From Phycisphaerae bacterium (lineage in GTDB: Bacteria > Planctomycetota > Phycisphaerae > JAJVII01): 64,000 bases of DNA. The DNA is taken from contig JAJVII010000005.1 in the NCBI GenBank assembly GCA_022072085.1, positions 1 through 64,000 of the forward strand, in the 5' to 3' direction. Numbering within the stretch: position 1 is the stretch's first letter; every line of letters begins with the position of its first letter. Of the stretch, positions 7,921-16,631 are shown in pieces. The position numbers were made by a program, and so were the translations under genes. The notes under the pieces are model-generated. The model had not been told where the DNA came from, made no database searches, and saw only the letters and a list, made by a program, of their open reading frames with translations.

Positions 7921-9693
7921 ATGATCCGTGAACTCTGCTGCACCGCAGCGATCCTCAGCCTGGCGATGCCGGCGGCCGCGCCGGCCCGGGCGGCCGCCCC
8001 GCCGCGGATGGTGCTGGCGTTCTACTACCCGTGGTACGGCAACCCCGACATCGCCGGCGGCAGCGGGCGGTGGTCGCACTGGGAGGGCGTGGACCCGGCC
8101 CGCCACACGATCCGCTCGGCGACGCACTATCCGGAACTGGGCGCTTACGACTCGCTGTCGCCCGACCTGATCGCCCGCCACTGCCGGATGGCCCGCGACG
8201 GGGGGCTGGACGGGCTGATCGCGAGCTGGTGGGGCAAGGGTTCATTCGAGGACCGGGCCATGCCCCGCCTGCTGGACGCGGCGGCCAAGACCGGCTTGAA
8301 GGTTTCCATCTACTACGAGACCGTCGCCGCGCCCAGGTCGGCCGATGCAGCCGCCGCGGACATCGCCGATCTGCTCGCCCGATTCACCAAACACCCCGCG
8401 TGGCTGAAGGTCGACGGGCGGCCGGTCGTGTTCATCTACAGCCGCGCGGTTGACGAGATAGGCCTGGAGGGCTGGTCCGATGTTGTCGCGATCCTCCGCA
8501 AGCGCATCGACCCGGCGCCGCTGCTGATCGGCGACAACCTGGGGCCGGCATCGGCCCTGGTCTTTGACGGCACGCACACCTACAACACGGCCGGCCTGGT
8601 GAAGGGCATGTCCGCCGACGGGGTCGCCGCATGGGCCCGGCTGGCCTGTCCGAACCAGGTGGACGTCGCCCGCAGCCGCAGCCGTATTTCCACCGTCACC
8701 GTCATCCCCGGCTACGACGACACGAAGATCCGCAAGCCGGGCCTGCGGGTTGATCGCCTCGACGGCCGACTCTACGCCGCCCAGTGGGAACAGGCCATTG
8801 CCGCCGACCCCGACTGGGTGCTGGTCACCTCGTTCAACGAGTGGCACGAGGGCAGCGAGATCGAACCGTCGCACGAGGACGGCCGCAGGTATCTCGACAT
8901 GACGGCGAAGTTCGCCGCGCGTTTCAAGGCCCTCCCGGCCGACCGCCGCGCCCCGACCACCCAGCCCGACGCCGCGCCGCTGACCGAGGGAATGCGCCGC
9001 CGCCTGCGCGAGCGGCTGGCCGGCGTGTCCGTCGCCCTGCTGCCCGGCGCGGACTCCTACGCCTGCTTCTGGCTTGGCGACCTGGGCATCACGCCCTCCC
9101 GGCTGACCTGGAAGCAACTGGTGAACCCGCCGAAGGACGCCCGTCCGCCCGACGTGCTGATCTACGGCGGCGGCGAGTCCTACCGCCAGACGGTGCGCGC
9201 CGCGGGCGACGTGGACGCGGCCATCGCCCGCTATCTCTCCGGCGGCGGACGGCTGGCCGTGCTGCCCGCCGGCCCGGTTCCCTTCTATCGCAACGAGAAG
9301 GGCGAGGTCGTCGACCGCGGCGCGGCGTTCGGCCTGTCGCTCGGCATCGGCCCACAGCAGGGCGGCTGGGAACAGCCGCCCGCAGACGCGGGGCTCCGCT
9401 TCCACCGCGCCAGCGACGCGATGGAGAGTCTGCCGGTCTCCTTCGCGTTCCCCGTCGAGGGCGACCGGCGATGGCGCCCGATTCTCGGCGGCGGAGTCGT
9501 GCCGCTGCTGACGCTCCGCGACAGGCAGGGAAAGGCACGCGGCACAGCCGTCGGCTGGCGGCCGGTCGGCGCCGGGGTCGTGGTCTACGCATGGTTCGAC
9601 CTGCTCAACGGCCCGCAGGCCGACGCCCTCCTCCACGATCTGTTCAACATGCTCGCCAACGATGTGAAGCGCCCCTCGCCGGGAAGGAACTGA
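7921..9693 (+). CDS. Secreted GH99-like (endo-mannosidase-type) protein
   Basis: 590 residues with a signal peptide (1-26). The N-terminal ~350 residues look like the GH99/GH71-like (beta/alpha)8 family: 'LAFYYPWYGNPDIAGGSGRWSHW', 'GLDGLIASWWGKGSFED', 'GLKVSIYYE', 'WLKVDGRPVVFIYSRA' and 'VLVTSFNEWHEGSEIEPS'. The last motif carries the acidic residues usual at the active site. Relatives act on mannan- or glycoprotein-type glycans. A C-terminal domain (~390-585) with 'DVLIYGGGESYRQTV' and 'YLSGGGRLAVLPAGP' resembles a class-I glutamine amidotransferase-like or ThuA-like fold. Substrate is unknown. It lies between a Kelch protein and a DUF4380 protein, all likely in one glycan-use operon. Confidence 0.78.
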   Translation: MIRELCCTAAILSLAMPAAAPARAAAPPRMVLAFYYPWYGNPDIAGGSGRWSHWEGVDPARHTIRSATHYPELGAYDSLSPDLIARHCRMARDGGLDGLIASWWGKGSFEDRAMPRLLDAAAKTGLKVSIYYETVAAPRSADAAAADIADLLARFTKHPAWLKVDGRPVVFIYSRAVDEIGLEGWSDVVAILRKRIDPAPLLIGDNLGPASALVFDGTHTYNTAGLVKGMSADGVAAWARLACPNQVDVARSRSRISTVTVIPGYDDTKIRKPGLRVDRLDGRLYAAQWEQAIAADPDWVLVTSFNEWHEGSEIEPSHEDGRRYLDMTAKFAARFKALPADRRAPTTQPDAAPLTEGMRRRLRERLAGVSVALLPGADSYACFWLGDLGITPSRLTWKQLVNPPKDARPPDVLIYGGGESYRQTVRAAGDVDAAIARYLSGGGRLAVLPAGPVPFYRNEKGEVVDRGAAFGLSLGIGPQQGGWEQPPADAGLRFHRASDAMESLPVSFAFPVEGDRRWRPILGGGVVPLLTLRDRQGKARGTAVGWRPVGAGVVVYAWFDLLNGPQADALLHDLFNMLANDVKRPSPGRN

Positions 9694-9694
9694 C

Positions 9695-10585
9695 TTGCAG
9701 GAGATCGATTACCGCGACTGGAAAGGCTGCGTCCGGCTGGCCAACAGGCACGTGGAACTGATCGCGACGACCGCGGTCGGCCCGCGGATCATCCACCTGG
9801 CGCCGGCAGGCGGGGAGAATCTCTTCTTTGTCGATCCGACGACGGCCGGTGCAACCGGGGGAGACGAGTGGCGCATCTACGGCGGCCATCGTCTCTGGCA
9901 CGCCCCAGAGCAGCGGCCGCGGACCTACTGCCCCGACAACGGACCGGTGTCGGCGGAGCCCATCGACGGCGGCATGCGGCTGACCCAGCCGGTCGAACCG
10001 GCCACCGGCATCGAGAAGCGGATGGACGTGCAACTCGCACCGGATGCGGCCGAGGTCCGCGTGGCGCATCGGCTAACCAACCGCGGGCCCTGGGCCGTGA
10101 CGCTGGCGCCCTGGGCGATCAGCGTGCTGGCCGGCGGCGTCGCGGTGCTGCCCCTGCCGCCGCGCGGGCCGCAGCCAGAGAACCTCGCGCCTGACTCGAT
10201 GATGGCTGCCTGGGCCTACCTCGACATGACCGACCCGCGCTGGACCTGGGGCCGCCGCTACGTTCTGCTCGCCCACGACGCCTCCGCCGCCGCGCCGCAG
10301 AAGACCGGCCTGCGCGTCACCGACGGCTGGTGCGCCGCGGTCGTCGGCGGCACGCTGCTGATCAAGTCGTTTGCGTACGATGCGGCGGCGGAGTATCCCG
10401 ACTTCGGCTGCACGGTCGAGAGCTTCACCAACGCCGACATCCTGGAACTGGAGACGCTGGGCCCGCTGGTTGAATTGGCCCCCGGTGCGTCGGCCGAACA
10501 CGTGGAGACCTGGCGGCTGTTCCCCAACGTCCCGCCGCCGACGTGCGACGCCGACGTTGAGCGCGACCTGCTGCCGCGAATCTGA
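9695..10585 (+). CDS. DUF4380 (aldose-epimerase-like) protein
   Basis: 296 residues, no signal peptide. The start is TTG at 9695 behind GGAAGGAA, one base after the stop of the GH99-like gene, so translation is probably coupled. Family hallmarks are 'GPRIIHLAPAGGENLFF', 'WRIYGGHRLWHAPE' and 'ITNRGPW'-type strands (here LTNRGPWAVTLAPWAI). DUF4380 proteins have a galactose-mutarotase-like beta-sandwich, and the His and Arg near 'GGHRLWH' suit sugar binding. A role in processing sugar released by the two upstream proteins is inference. Confidence 0.78.
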   Translation: MQEIDYRDWKGCVRLANRHVELIATTAVGPRIIHLAPAGGENLFFVDPTTAGATGGDEWRIYGGHRLWHAPEQRPRTYCPDNGPVSAEPIDGGMRLTQPVEPATGIEKRMDVQLAPDAAEVRVAHRLTNRGPWAVTLAPWAISVLAGGVAVLPLPPRGPQPENLAPDSMMAAWAYLDMTDPRWTWGRRYVLLAHDASAAAPQKTGLRVTDGWCAAVVGGTLLIKSFAYDAAAEYPDFGCTVESFTNADILELETLGPLVELAPGASAEHVETWRLFPNVPPPTCDADVERDLLPRI

Positions 10586-10614
10586 AAAGGGCGTCTGACT
10601 CCGTCTTTCCCGTC

Positions 10615-10788
10615 ATGATCGCGCCGGTCGTGCCGGCGACCACCGACCACGAGATGCCCGCGATCATCGCGGCAGCCGCGTCGGCCGGCGCCCGCGACGC
10701 GGGATACTTCCTCATGCGGCGGCCGCTGTCAGCCGCGGCGTTTCGGCGCCCCCTGCCAGCGAACAGCCAGATGGAGCTGTTTGATTGA
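10615..10788 (+). pseudogene. Relic of a radical SAM protein C-terminus
   Basis: A short frame encoding 'MIAPVVPATTDHEMPAII', 'AASAGARDAGYFLMRRPL' and ending 'NSQMELFD'. This matches in order the last third of the PA0069/Rv2578c-type (SPL-like) radical SAM proteins, whose 'VAPVIPGLNDHE', 'AGARxAGYxxLRLP' and 'LSLF' ends are well known to me. The stretch between 'RRP' and the end is too short by several dozen residues, and no iron-sulfur cluster motif exists upstream. It is thus the decayed tail of a deleted gene. It fills most of the 10586-10879 gap. Confidence 0.6.
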
Positions 10789-10832
10789 AGGGGCCGGTCT
10801 TTTTCGCGGCTCCAAAACAGGACCATAAGGGC

Positions 10833-10838
10833 TATAAT
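10833..10838 (+). promoter_or_regulatory. -10 box of the aceE operon
   Basis: A perfect TATAAT 41 bp before the aceE ATG, in an otherwise GC-rich region. No good -35 hexamer stands 16-18 bp upstream (CTCCAA at 10810), so activation may need a regulator or the promoter may be weak. Confidence 0.45.
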
Positions 10839-10879
10839 TCCCAGACCTCGAACGGCGTCGTTGCAGGCGAAAGGACGCG

Positions 10880-13552
10880 ATGAGCGAGACGGCACACACG
10901 GATAACGGATTGGAATCGCTGGAGACGCGCGACTGGCTGAACAGCCTGGACGACGTGATGAGCCTGCGCGGGCCCGGCCGCGTGGGCAGCCTGCTGCGGA
11001 CGCTTCAGATCCACGCCCAGCGGTTCGGCGTCGAGTTGCCGGTGACCAGCCAGACGCCCTACATCAACACCATCCCCGTCGACCGCCAGCCGCCTTACCC
11101 CGGCAGTCGCGAGATCGAACGGCGGATCAAGAGCATCATCCGCTGGAACGCAATGGCGATGGTCGTTCGGGCCAACCGCAACAGCGACGGCATCGGCGGA
11201 CACATCAGCACCTACGCGTCGGCGGCGACGCTGCTGGAGGTGGCGTTCAACCACTTCCTGCGCGGCCGCGACCACGAGTGCGGCGGCGACCTGGTCTACT
11301 TCCAGGGCCACGCCTCGCCCGGCCCCTATGCCCGGGCGTTCGTCGAGGGCCGCCTCAGCGAGGCCCAGCTCTCGCACTTCCGCCGCGAGCTTCAGCCCGG
11401 CGGGGGGCTCTCCAGCTACCCCCACCCCTGGCTGATGCCCGACTTCTGGCAGTTCCCCACCGTGTCGATGGGCCTGGGCCCGATCGGATCGATCTACCAG
11501 GCGCGGTTCATGCGCTACCTGGAAAACCGCGGCCTGCGCGAGCAGCGCGGCGCGAAGGTCTGGTGCTATGTCGGCGACGGCGAGACCGACGAGCCCGAGA
11601 CGCTGGGCGCGATCAGCCTGGCCGCCCGCGAAGGGCTGGACAACCTGATCTGGGTGGTCAACTGCAACCTCCAGCGCCTGGACGGACCGGTTCGCGGCAA
11701 CGCGAAGATCATCCAGGAACTCGAAGCCGTCTTCCGCGGCGTCGGCTGGAACGTGATCAAGGTCATCTGGGGCAGCGACTGGGACCCCCTGCTCGCGAAG
11801 GACGACGACGGCGTGCTCGTGCGGCGGATGGGCGACGCGGTGGACGGCGACTACCAGAAGTACGGCGTCGAGGGCGGGGCCTATATCCGCAAGCATTTCT
11901 TCGGCACCGACCCGCGGCTGGAGCGGATGGTCGCGCACCTCAGCGACAACGACCTGTGGCACCTGCGCCGCGGCGGGCACGACCCGGTCAAGGTCCACGC
12001 CGCCTACAAGGCCGCCGTCGAGCACGTCGGCGCCCCGACGGTCGTGCTGGCCAAGACCATCAAGGGCTACGGCTTGGGCGAAGCCGGCGAAGGCCGCAAC
12101 ATCTCGCACCAGCAGAAGAAGCTCAACGACGCCGAGCTGCTGCACTTCCGCGACCGGTTCGACATCCCGATCGCCGACCAGGACATCCACAAGGCCCCCT
12201 TCTACCGCCCGGCTGACGACAGCCCGGAGATGCAGTATCTGCTGGAGCGGCGGCGGGCCCTGGGCGGGTTCCTGCCGATGCGCCGCCCGACGCAGGTCCG
12301 CGTCGAGATGCCCGGCGACGACCTGTTCACCGAGTTCGCCGAGGGCACGGGCGACCGCGAGGTCTCCACGACGATGGCCTTCGTGCGGCTGCTGACCAAG
12401 CTGCTCAAGGACAAGAAGCTGGGCCGGCACATCGTGCCCATCGTGCCCGACGAGGCCCGCACCTTCGGCATGGAGGCCCTGTTCCGCCAGGTGGGCATCT
12501 ACGCCTCGACCGGCCAGCTCTACGAGCCCGTCGACGCCGACAGCCTGCTCTACTACCGCGAGGCCCGCGACGGGCAGGTCATCGAGGAGGGCATCACCGA
12601 GGCCGGCTCGATGAGCAGCTTCGTCGCCGCCGGAACCGCCTACTCCAACCTCGACGTCAACGCGATCCCGTTCTTCATCTACTACTCGATGTTCGGGTTC
12701 CAGCGGGTGGGCGACATGATGTGGCTGGCCGGCGACAGCCGGGCCAAGGGCTTCCTGCTCGGCGGCACGGCCGGCCGGACCACGCTCAACGGCGAAGGCC
12801 TCCAACACCAGGACGGCCACAGCCACGTGCTGGCGCTGCCGATTCCCAACCTGCTCTGCTACGACCCGGCGTTCGCGTTCGAGATCGGCGAGATCGTCCG
12901 CGACGGCATCGACCGCATGTATCACAAGGGCGAGGAGATCTTCTACTACCTCACGCTGGGCAACGAGAACTACGCCCAGCCCGCCCAGCCGCCCGGCAGC
13001 CGCGAGGGCATCCTCAGGGGTCTCTACCGCTTCCGCGACGCCCCCGGCAAGGGCCGCCCGCGGGCCCGGCTGTTCGGCAGCGGCTCGATCATGAACCACG
13101 CGATCAAGGCCCAGGAAGTGCTCGCGGAGCGTTTCAACGTGCAGGCCGACGTCTGGTCGGCGACCAGCTACAAGGAACTCTACCGCGACGCGGTGACCGC
13201 CCAGCGGTGGAACATGCTGCACCCGGACGAGCCGGCCCGCGTGCCCTACGTCACGCAGTGCTTCGACGGCAACGAGGGCGTCTTTGTCGCGGCGTCGGAC
13301 TACATGCGCGTCCTGCCGCAGATGCTGACGCAGTATCTGCCCGGCCCGCTGACGGCGCTGGGAACCGACGGGTTCGGCCGAAGCGAGAGCCGCGAGGCCC
13401 TGCGCGACCACTTCGAGGTGGACTACCGCTTCATCGCGACGGCTGCGCTGTTCGCGCTGGCTGCCCGCGGCGAGGCGGACCGCGAGGAAGTGGCCCGGGC
13501 GATCCGCGAATTCGACATCGACCCGGATAAGGCCAATCCGCTGTTCGCGTGA
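10880..13552 (+). CDS. aceE: Pyruvate dehydrogenase E1 component (homodimeric type)
   Basis: 890 residues, the usual AceE length. It catalyses thiamine-diphosphate-dependent decarboxylation of pyruvate and reductive acetylation of the E2 lipoyl group. Diagnostic stretches include 'RWNAMAMVVRANRNSDGIGGHISTYAS' near the N-terminus (about 93), the thiamine-diphosphate motif 'GDGETDEPETLGAI...NCNLQRLDGPVRGN', 'GRNISHQQKKLN', and 'GGTAGRTTLNGEGLQHQDGHS' in the transketolase-like half. It is followed by aceF and lpdA. The ATG at 10880 lies behind CGAAAGGACGCG. Presence of the homodimeric rather than alpha/beta E1 is clear from the length. Confidence 0.97.
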   Translation: MSETAHTDNGLESLETRDWLNSLDDVMSLRGPGRVGSLLRTLQIHAQRFGVELPVTSQTPYINTIPVDRQPPYPGSREIERRIKSIIRWNAMAMVVRANRNSDGIGGHISTYASAATLLEVAFNHFLRGRDHECGGDLVYFQGHASPGPYARAFVEGRLSEAQLSHFRRELQPGGGLSSYPHPWLMPDFWQFPTVSMGLGPIGSIYQARFMRYLENRGLREQRGAKVWCYVGDGETDEPETLGAISLAAREGLDNLIWVVNCNLQRLDGPVRGNAKIIQELEAVFRGVGWNVIKVIWGSDWDPLLAKDDDGVLVRRMGDAVDGDYQKYGVEGGAYIRKHFFGTDPRLERMVAHLSDNDLWHLRRGGHDPVKVHAAYKAAVEHVGAPTVVLAKTIKGYGLGEAGEGRNISHQQKKLNDAELLHFRDRFDIPIADQDIHKAPFYRPADDSPEMQYLLERRRALGGFLPMRRPTQVRVEMPGDDLFTEFAEGTGDREVSTTMAFVRLLTKLLKDKKLGRHIVPIVPDEARTFGMEALFRQVGIYASTGQLYEPVDADSLLYYREARDGQVIEEGITEAGSMSSFVAAGTAYSNLDVNAIPFFIYYSMFGFQRVGDMMWLAGDSRAKGFLLGGTAGRTTLNGEGLQHQDGHSHVLALPIPNLLCYDPAFAFEIGEIVRDGIDRMYHKGEEIFYYLTLGNENYAQPAQPPGSREGILRGLYRFRDAPGKGRPRARLFGSGSIMNHAIKAQEVLAERFNVQADVWSATSYKELYRDAVTAQRWNMLHPDEPARVPYVTQCFDGNEGVFVAASDYMRVLPQMLTQYLPGPLTALGTDGFGRSESREALRDHFEVDYRFIATAALFALAARGEADREEVARAIREFDIDPDKANPLFA

Positions 13553-13586
13553 GAAGAAGAGAGAACGTCCGCAGATTACGCCGATT

Positions 13587-13720
13587 CCGCAGATCAGGAA
13601 CCGGAGAAGAGAACCACGAATAGACGCGAATGAACACGAATGAGAGCGCCTCGTGTCCTTCTTCCTATTGGCGTCCATTCGCGTTCATTCGCGGTTCTCC
13701 GTTCTTTTCCGAATCTGCGG
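13587..13720. repeat. Inverted pair of 10-bp-phased CGAAT repeats
   Basis: Left arm 13587-13641 has CGAAT at 13617, 13627 and 13637, exactly 10 bp apart. Right arm 13668-13720 has its complement ATTCG at 13677 and 13687, and the two arms are reverse complements over ~50 bp with a few mismatches. The pattern (GAACCACGAATNNACGCGAATGAACACGAAT) recurs in many environmental bacterial genomes as an interspersed repeat of unknown function. It fills the aceE-aceF gap and could form a large hairpin in the mRNA. Confidence 0.75.
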
Positions 13721-13751
13721 ACAACCTGACGACTGACACTTGGGAGAGCAC

Positions 13752-15062
13752 ATGGCAACAGAGTTCAAGCTGCCGGAACTGGGGGAGAACGTTGACTCCG
13801 CGGACGTCGTGCGCGTGCTGATCGCGCCCGGCGACTCGGTGGACAAGGAGCAGCCCGTCGTCGAGGTTGAGAGCGACAAGGCCGCCCTGGAGGTCCCCTC
13901 GTCGGTCGCCGGCGTCGTCAGCGAGGTGCTGGTCAAGGAGGGCGACAAGGTAAAGCCCGGCCAGGTGCTCTTCACCGTCGACGCCAACGGCGCCGGCAAG
14001 AAGCCCGCGCCCAAGAAGGCCAAGGCCGACAAGCCCGAGGCCAAAGCCCCCAAGAAGCAGGAAGAGTCCAAACCCGCCAAGTCCAAGGCGGATGAGTCGA
14101 AGACGACTGCGACCGGGTCCGCACCGGCTGCCCCTGCCCCAGCCGGCGCCGAGGGGCCCGTCTTCGCCAGCCCGTCGGTGCGGCAGTTCGCCCGCGAGAT
14201 CGGCGTCGAGATCGCCCAGGTGACCGGCTCGGGCCCGGGCGGGCGGATCAGCGTGGACGACGTGAAGAAGTTCGCACGCGAGGCCAAAGGCGCCGGGCCC
14301 GCGACGGCCTCGCCCGCAGCCGAAGGAGCGCCCGCGGCCGTCAAGCTGCCCGACTTCACGCGCTGGGGGCCAGTGCGCCGCGAGAAGATGAGCAACGTGC
14401 GGCGGACAACGGTCCGGCACATGGCGCTGAGTTGGAGCCAGGTTCCGCACGTCACGCTGAACAACCGGGCCGACATCACCGCCATCGAGGAGATGCGCCA
14501 GCGGCTCAAGGGCAAGGCCGAGGCCGCCGGCGGCAAGCTCACCGTCACCGCGATCCTGCTCAAGGTGCTGGCGGCCGGGCTTAAGGCCCACCCCAAACTG
14601 AACGCCAGCCTCGACGTCGCCGCCGGCGAGGTCGTCTTCAAAGACTATGTCCACATCGGCGTGGCGGCCGACACCGACCGCGGCCTGGTCGTTCCCGTCG
14701 TCCGCGACGTGGACGCCAAGAGCATCGTCCAACTGGCCGTCGAACTGACCGAACTGGCGGAGAAGGCCCGGGCCGGGCGCCTGAGCCCCGACCAGATGGC
14801 CGGCGGAACATTCACTCTGACCAACCTGGGCGGCGTGGGCGTGGAGCACTTCACGCCGATCGTCAACTTCCCCGAGGTCGCAATCCTCGCGGTCGGCACC
14901 GCCCGGCGGCGGCTCGTCGAGTCAGCGGGCCAGTTCTCCCCGCGGCTGATCCTGCCGCTGTCGCTGTCGATCGATCATCGGCTGGTGGACGGCGCCGACG
15001 GGGCCCGGTTCCTCCAGTGGGTGGTGGACGCACTCCAGACGCCGCTGTTCGCCGAGATGTGA
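13752..15062 (+). CDS. aceF: Dihydrolipoamide acetyltransferase (PDH E2)
   Basis: 436 residues. The ATG at 13752 follows GGGAGA; an in-frame TTG at 13740 is unlikely. There is one lipoyl domain (residues 1-77) with the modified lysine K43 in VESDKAALEV, a Lys/Ala/Pro-rich linker (82-135), a peripheral-subunit-binding domain ('PSVRQFAREIGVEIAQVTGSGPGGRI', about 142-175) and a catalytic acyltransferase core with the HRLVDG motif near the end. It transfers acetyl groups to CoA and forms the core of the pyruvate dehydrogenase complex. The single lipoyl domain contrasts with three in E. coli. The next gene is lpdA. Confidence 0.95.
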   Translation: MATEFKLPELGENVDSADVVRVLIAPGDSVDKEQPVVEVESDKAALEVPSSVAGVVSEVLVKEGDKVKPGQVLFTVDANGAGKKPAPKKAKADKPEAKAPKKQEESKPAKSKADESKTTATGSAPAAPAPAGAEGPVFASPSVRQFAREIGVEIAQVTGSGPGGRISVDDVKKFAREAKGAGPATASPAAEGAPAAVKLPDFTRWGPVRREKMSNVRRTTVRHMALSWSQVPHVTLNNRADITAIEEMRQRLKGKAEAAGGKLTVTAILLKVLAAGLKAHPKLNASLDVAAGEVVFKDYVHIGVAADTDRGLVVPVVRDVDAKSIVQLAVELTELAEKARAGRLSPDQMAGGTFTLTNLGGVGVEHFTPIVNFPEVAILAVGTARRRLVESAGQFSPRLILPLSLSIDHRLVDGADGARFLQWVVDALQTPLFAEM

Positions 15063-15109
15063 CGCGGGCGAACGGCACGGATTGAACGACGAAAGAGCAA
15101 GGAGCATTC

Positions 15110-16540
15110 GTGTCCGACAACGGTATCAAGGACGGAAAGAAGGCTCCGGTCGCGGTCCTCGGGGCCGGGCCCGGCGGATATCCGGCGGCATTCCTGGCAG
15201 CCGACCTCGGCTTCGACGTGACGCTGATCGACGCCTCGCCCAATCCGGGCGGCGTCTGCCTGTTCCGCGGCTGCATCCCCTCCAAGGCGCTGCTGCACGT
15301 GGCCAGGCTGATCCACGAGTCGCGCGAGGCGGCCGATTGGGGCATCGGCTTCACAGGCCCGACGATCGACATGGACAAGCTGCGGGCCTGGAAGGACCAG
15401 GTCGTCGGCAAGCTTACCGGCGGGCTGGGCAGCATCGGCAGGAGCCGCAACGTCCGCTTCGTCCGCGGCCGCGGCCGATTCACCGACGCCCACACGCTGG
15501 CCGTAGAGGGCGACGACGGCGCCCAGACGATCGCGTTCGATTACGCGATCGTCGCGACCGGCTCGTCGCCGGCGCGGATCCCCAACCTCTGGATCGACAG
15601 CCCGCGGGTGATGGACTCGACCGCGGCGCTGAAGCTGGAGGCGGTCCCCTCCTCGCTGCTGGTGATCGGCGGCGGCTACATCGGGCTGGAGCTGGGCACC
15701 GTCTACCAGGCGCTGGGCAGCAAGGTGACCTGCGTCGAGATGACCCCGGGCCTGCTGCCGGGCGTGGACCGCGACCTCGTCCAGTACGTCCACAAGAACC
15801 TCCAGGGCCGCTTCGAGCATCTCTACACCGACACCCGCGTGCTGGAGATGAAGGAGGAGGCCGACGGCATCCGCGCCAAGTTCGTCGGGCTGCACGTCGA
15901 GCAGACCGAGCAACTCTTCGACCGCGTGCTGGTGGCCGTCGGGCGGCGGCCCAACAGCGCCGACCTGGGGCTGGAGAACATCGGCGTCACGGTCAGCCGA
16001 AAGGGCTTCATCGAGGTGGACCGCCAGCGCCGCACCAAGGTCGCCCACATCTTCGCGATCGGCGACGTGGCCGGCGAACCCATGCTCGCCCACAAGGCGA
16101 CCTACGAGGCCCGCATCGCCGTCGAGGCGATGGCCGACCAGCCGTCCGCCTACGACCCGGCCGCGATCCCCGCAGTGGTCTTCACCGATCCCGAGATCGC
16201 CTGGAGCGGGCTGAGCGAGACCGACGCCCTCAACCAGGGCCGCTCGGTCAAGATCGCCCGCTTCCCCTGGACCGCGTCCGGGCGGGCCACCACGCTGGAC
16301 CGCAACGACGGGCTGACCAAGATGGTGCTCGACCCGGTCAACCAGCGCGTGCTGGGCGTGGGCATCGCGGGCGTCGGCGCCGGCGAGATGATCGCCGAGG
16401 GAACGCTGGCCATTGAGATGGGCGCCACCGCCCAGGACGTGAAGATGACCATCCACGCCCACCCGACGCTGTCGGAGACGGTGATGGAGGCCGCCGAGGC
16501 GTTCTTCGGCCACAGCCCGCACATCCACGTTAAGCGGTGA
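15110..16540 (+). CDS. lpdA: Dihydrolipoyl dehydrogenase (PDH E3)
   Basis: 476 residues. GTG start at 15110 behind AAGGAG. An FAD-binding GAGPGGYPA (about 18-26) and redox-active cysteines C50-C55 in GVCLFRGCIPSKA lie in the N-terminal domain. The middle holds the NAD-binding GGGYIGLELG, then 'AIGDVAGEPMLAHKA'. The C-terminal dimer domain carries the catalytic 'HAHPTLSE' His-Glu pair. It reoxidises dihydrolipoamide of AceF and passes electrons to NAD+. 'CLFRGC' replaces the more common 'CLNVGC' but keeps the CxxxxC spacing. Third gene of the aceE-aceF-lpdA operon. Confidence 0.96.
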   Translation: MSDNGIKDGKKAPVAVLGAGPGGYPAAFLAADLGFDVTLIDASPNPGGVCLFRGCIPSKALLHVARLIHESREAADWGIGFTGPTIDMDKLRAWKDQVVGKLTGGLGSIGRSRNVRFVRGRGRFTDAHTLAVEGDDGAQTIAFDYAIVATGSSPARIPNLWIDSPRVMDSTAALKLEAVPSSLLVIGGGYIGLELGTVYQALGSKVTCVEMTPGLLPGVDRDLVQYVHKNLQGRFEHLYTDTRVLEMKEEADGIRAKFVGLHVEQTEQLFDRVLVAVGRRPNSADLGLENIGVTVSRKGFIEVDRQRRTKVAHIFAIGDVAGEPMLAHKATYEARIAVEAMADQPSAYDPAAIPAVVFTDPEIAWSGLSETDALNQGRSVKIARFPWTASGRATTLDRNDGLTKMVLDPVNQRVLGVGIAGVGAGEMIAEGTLAIEMGATAQDVKMTIHAHPTLSETVMEAAEAFFGHSPHIHVKR

Positions 16541-16631
16541 CGCGACGCGGCCGAACTTGCTGCTGTTGCTTCCCCCTCCGTGGGCAATCTGTTAGACTCC
16601 GGCGATCATCGGATTGCCACGGAGCCGACGG

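Noticed and set aside
10832-13678. A 948-codon open frame antisense to aceE
   Set aside because: High GC third positions keep the opposite strand open. Codon positions and homology belong to aceE; the antisense product has only Val/Ala/Gly/Arg-rich low-complexity sequence. The same holds for the long antisense frames at 5598-7943, 28134-30644, 20716-22389 and 36251-38203.
13630-13821. Small frame 'MNTNESASCPSSYWRPFAFIRG' between aceE and aceF
   Set aside because: It is encoded by the phased inverted repeat, and such peptides recur wherever that repeat occurs, so it is not a gene.
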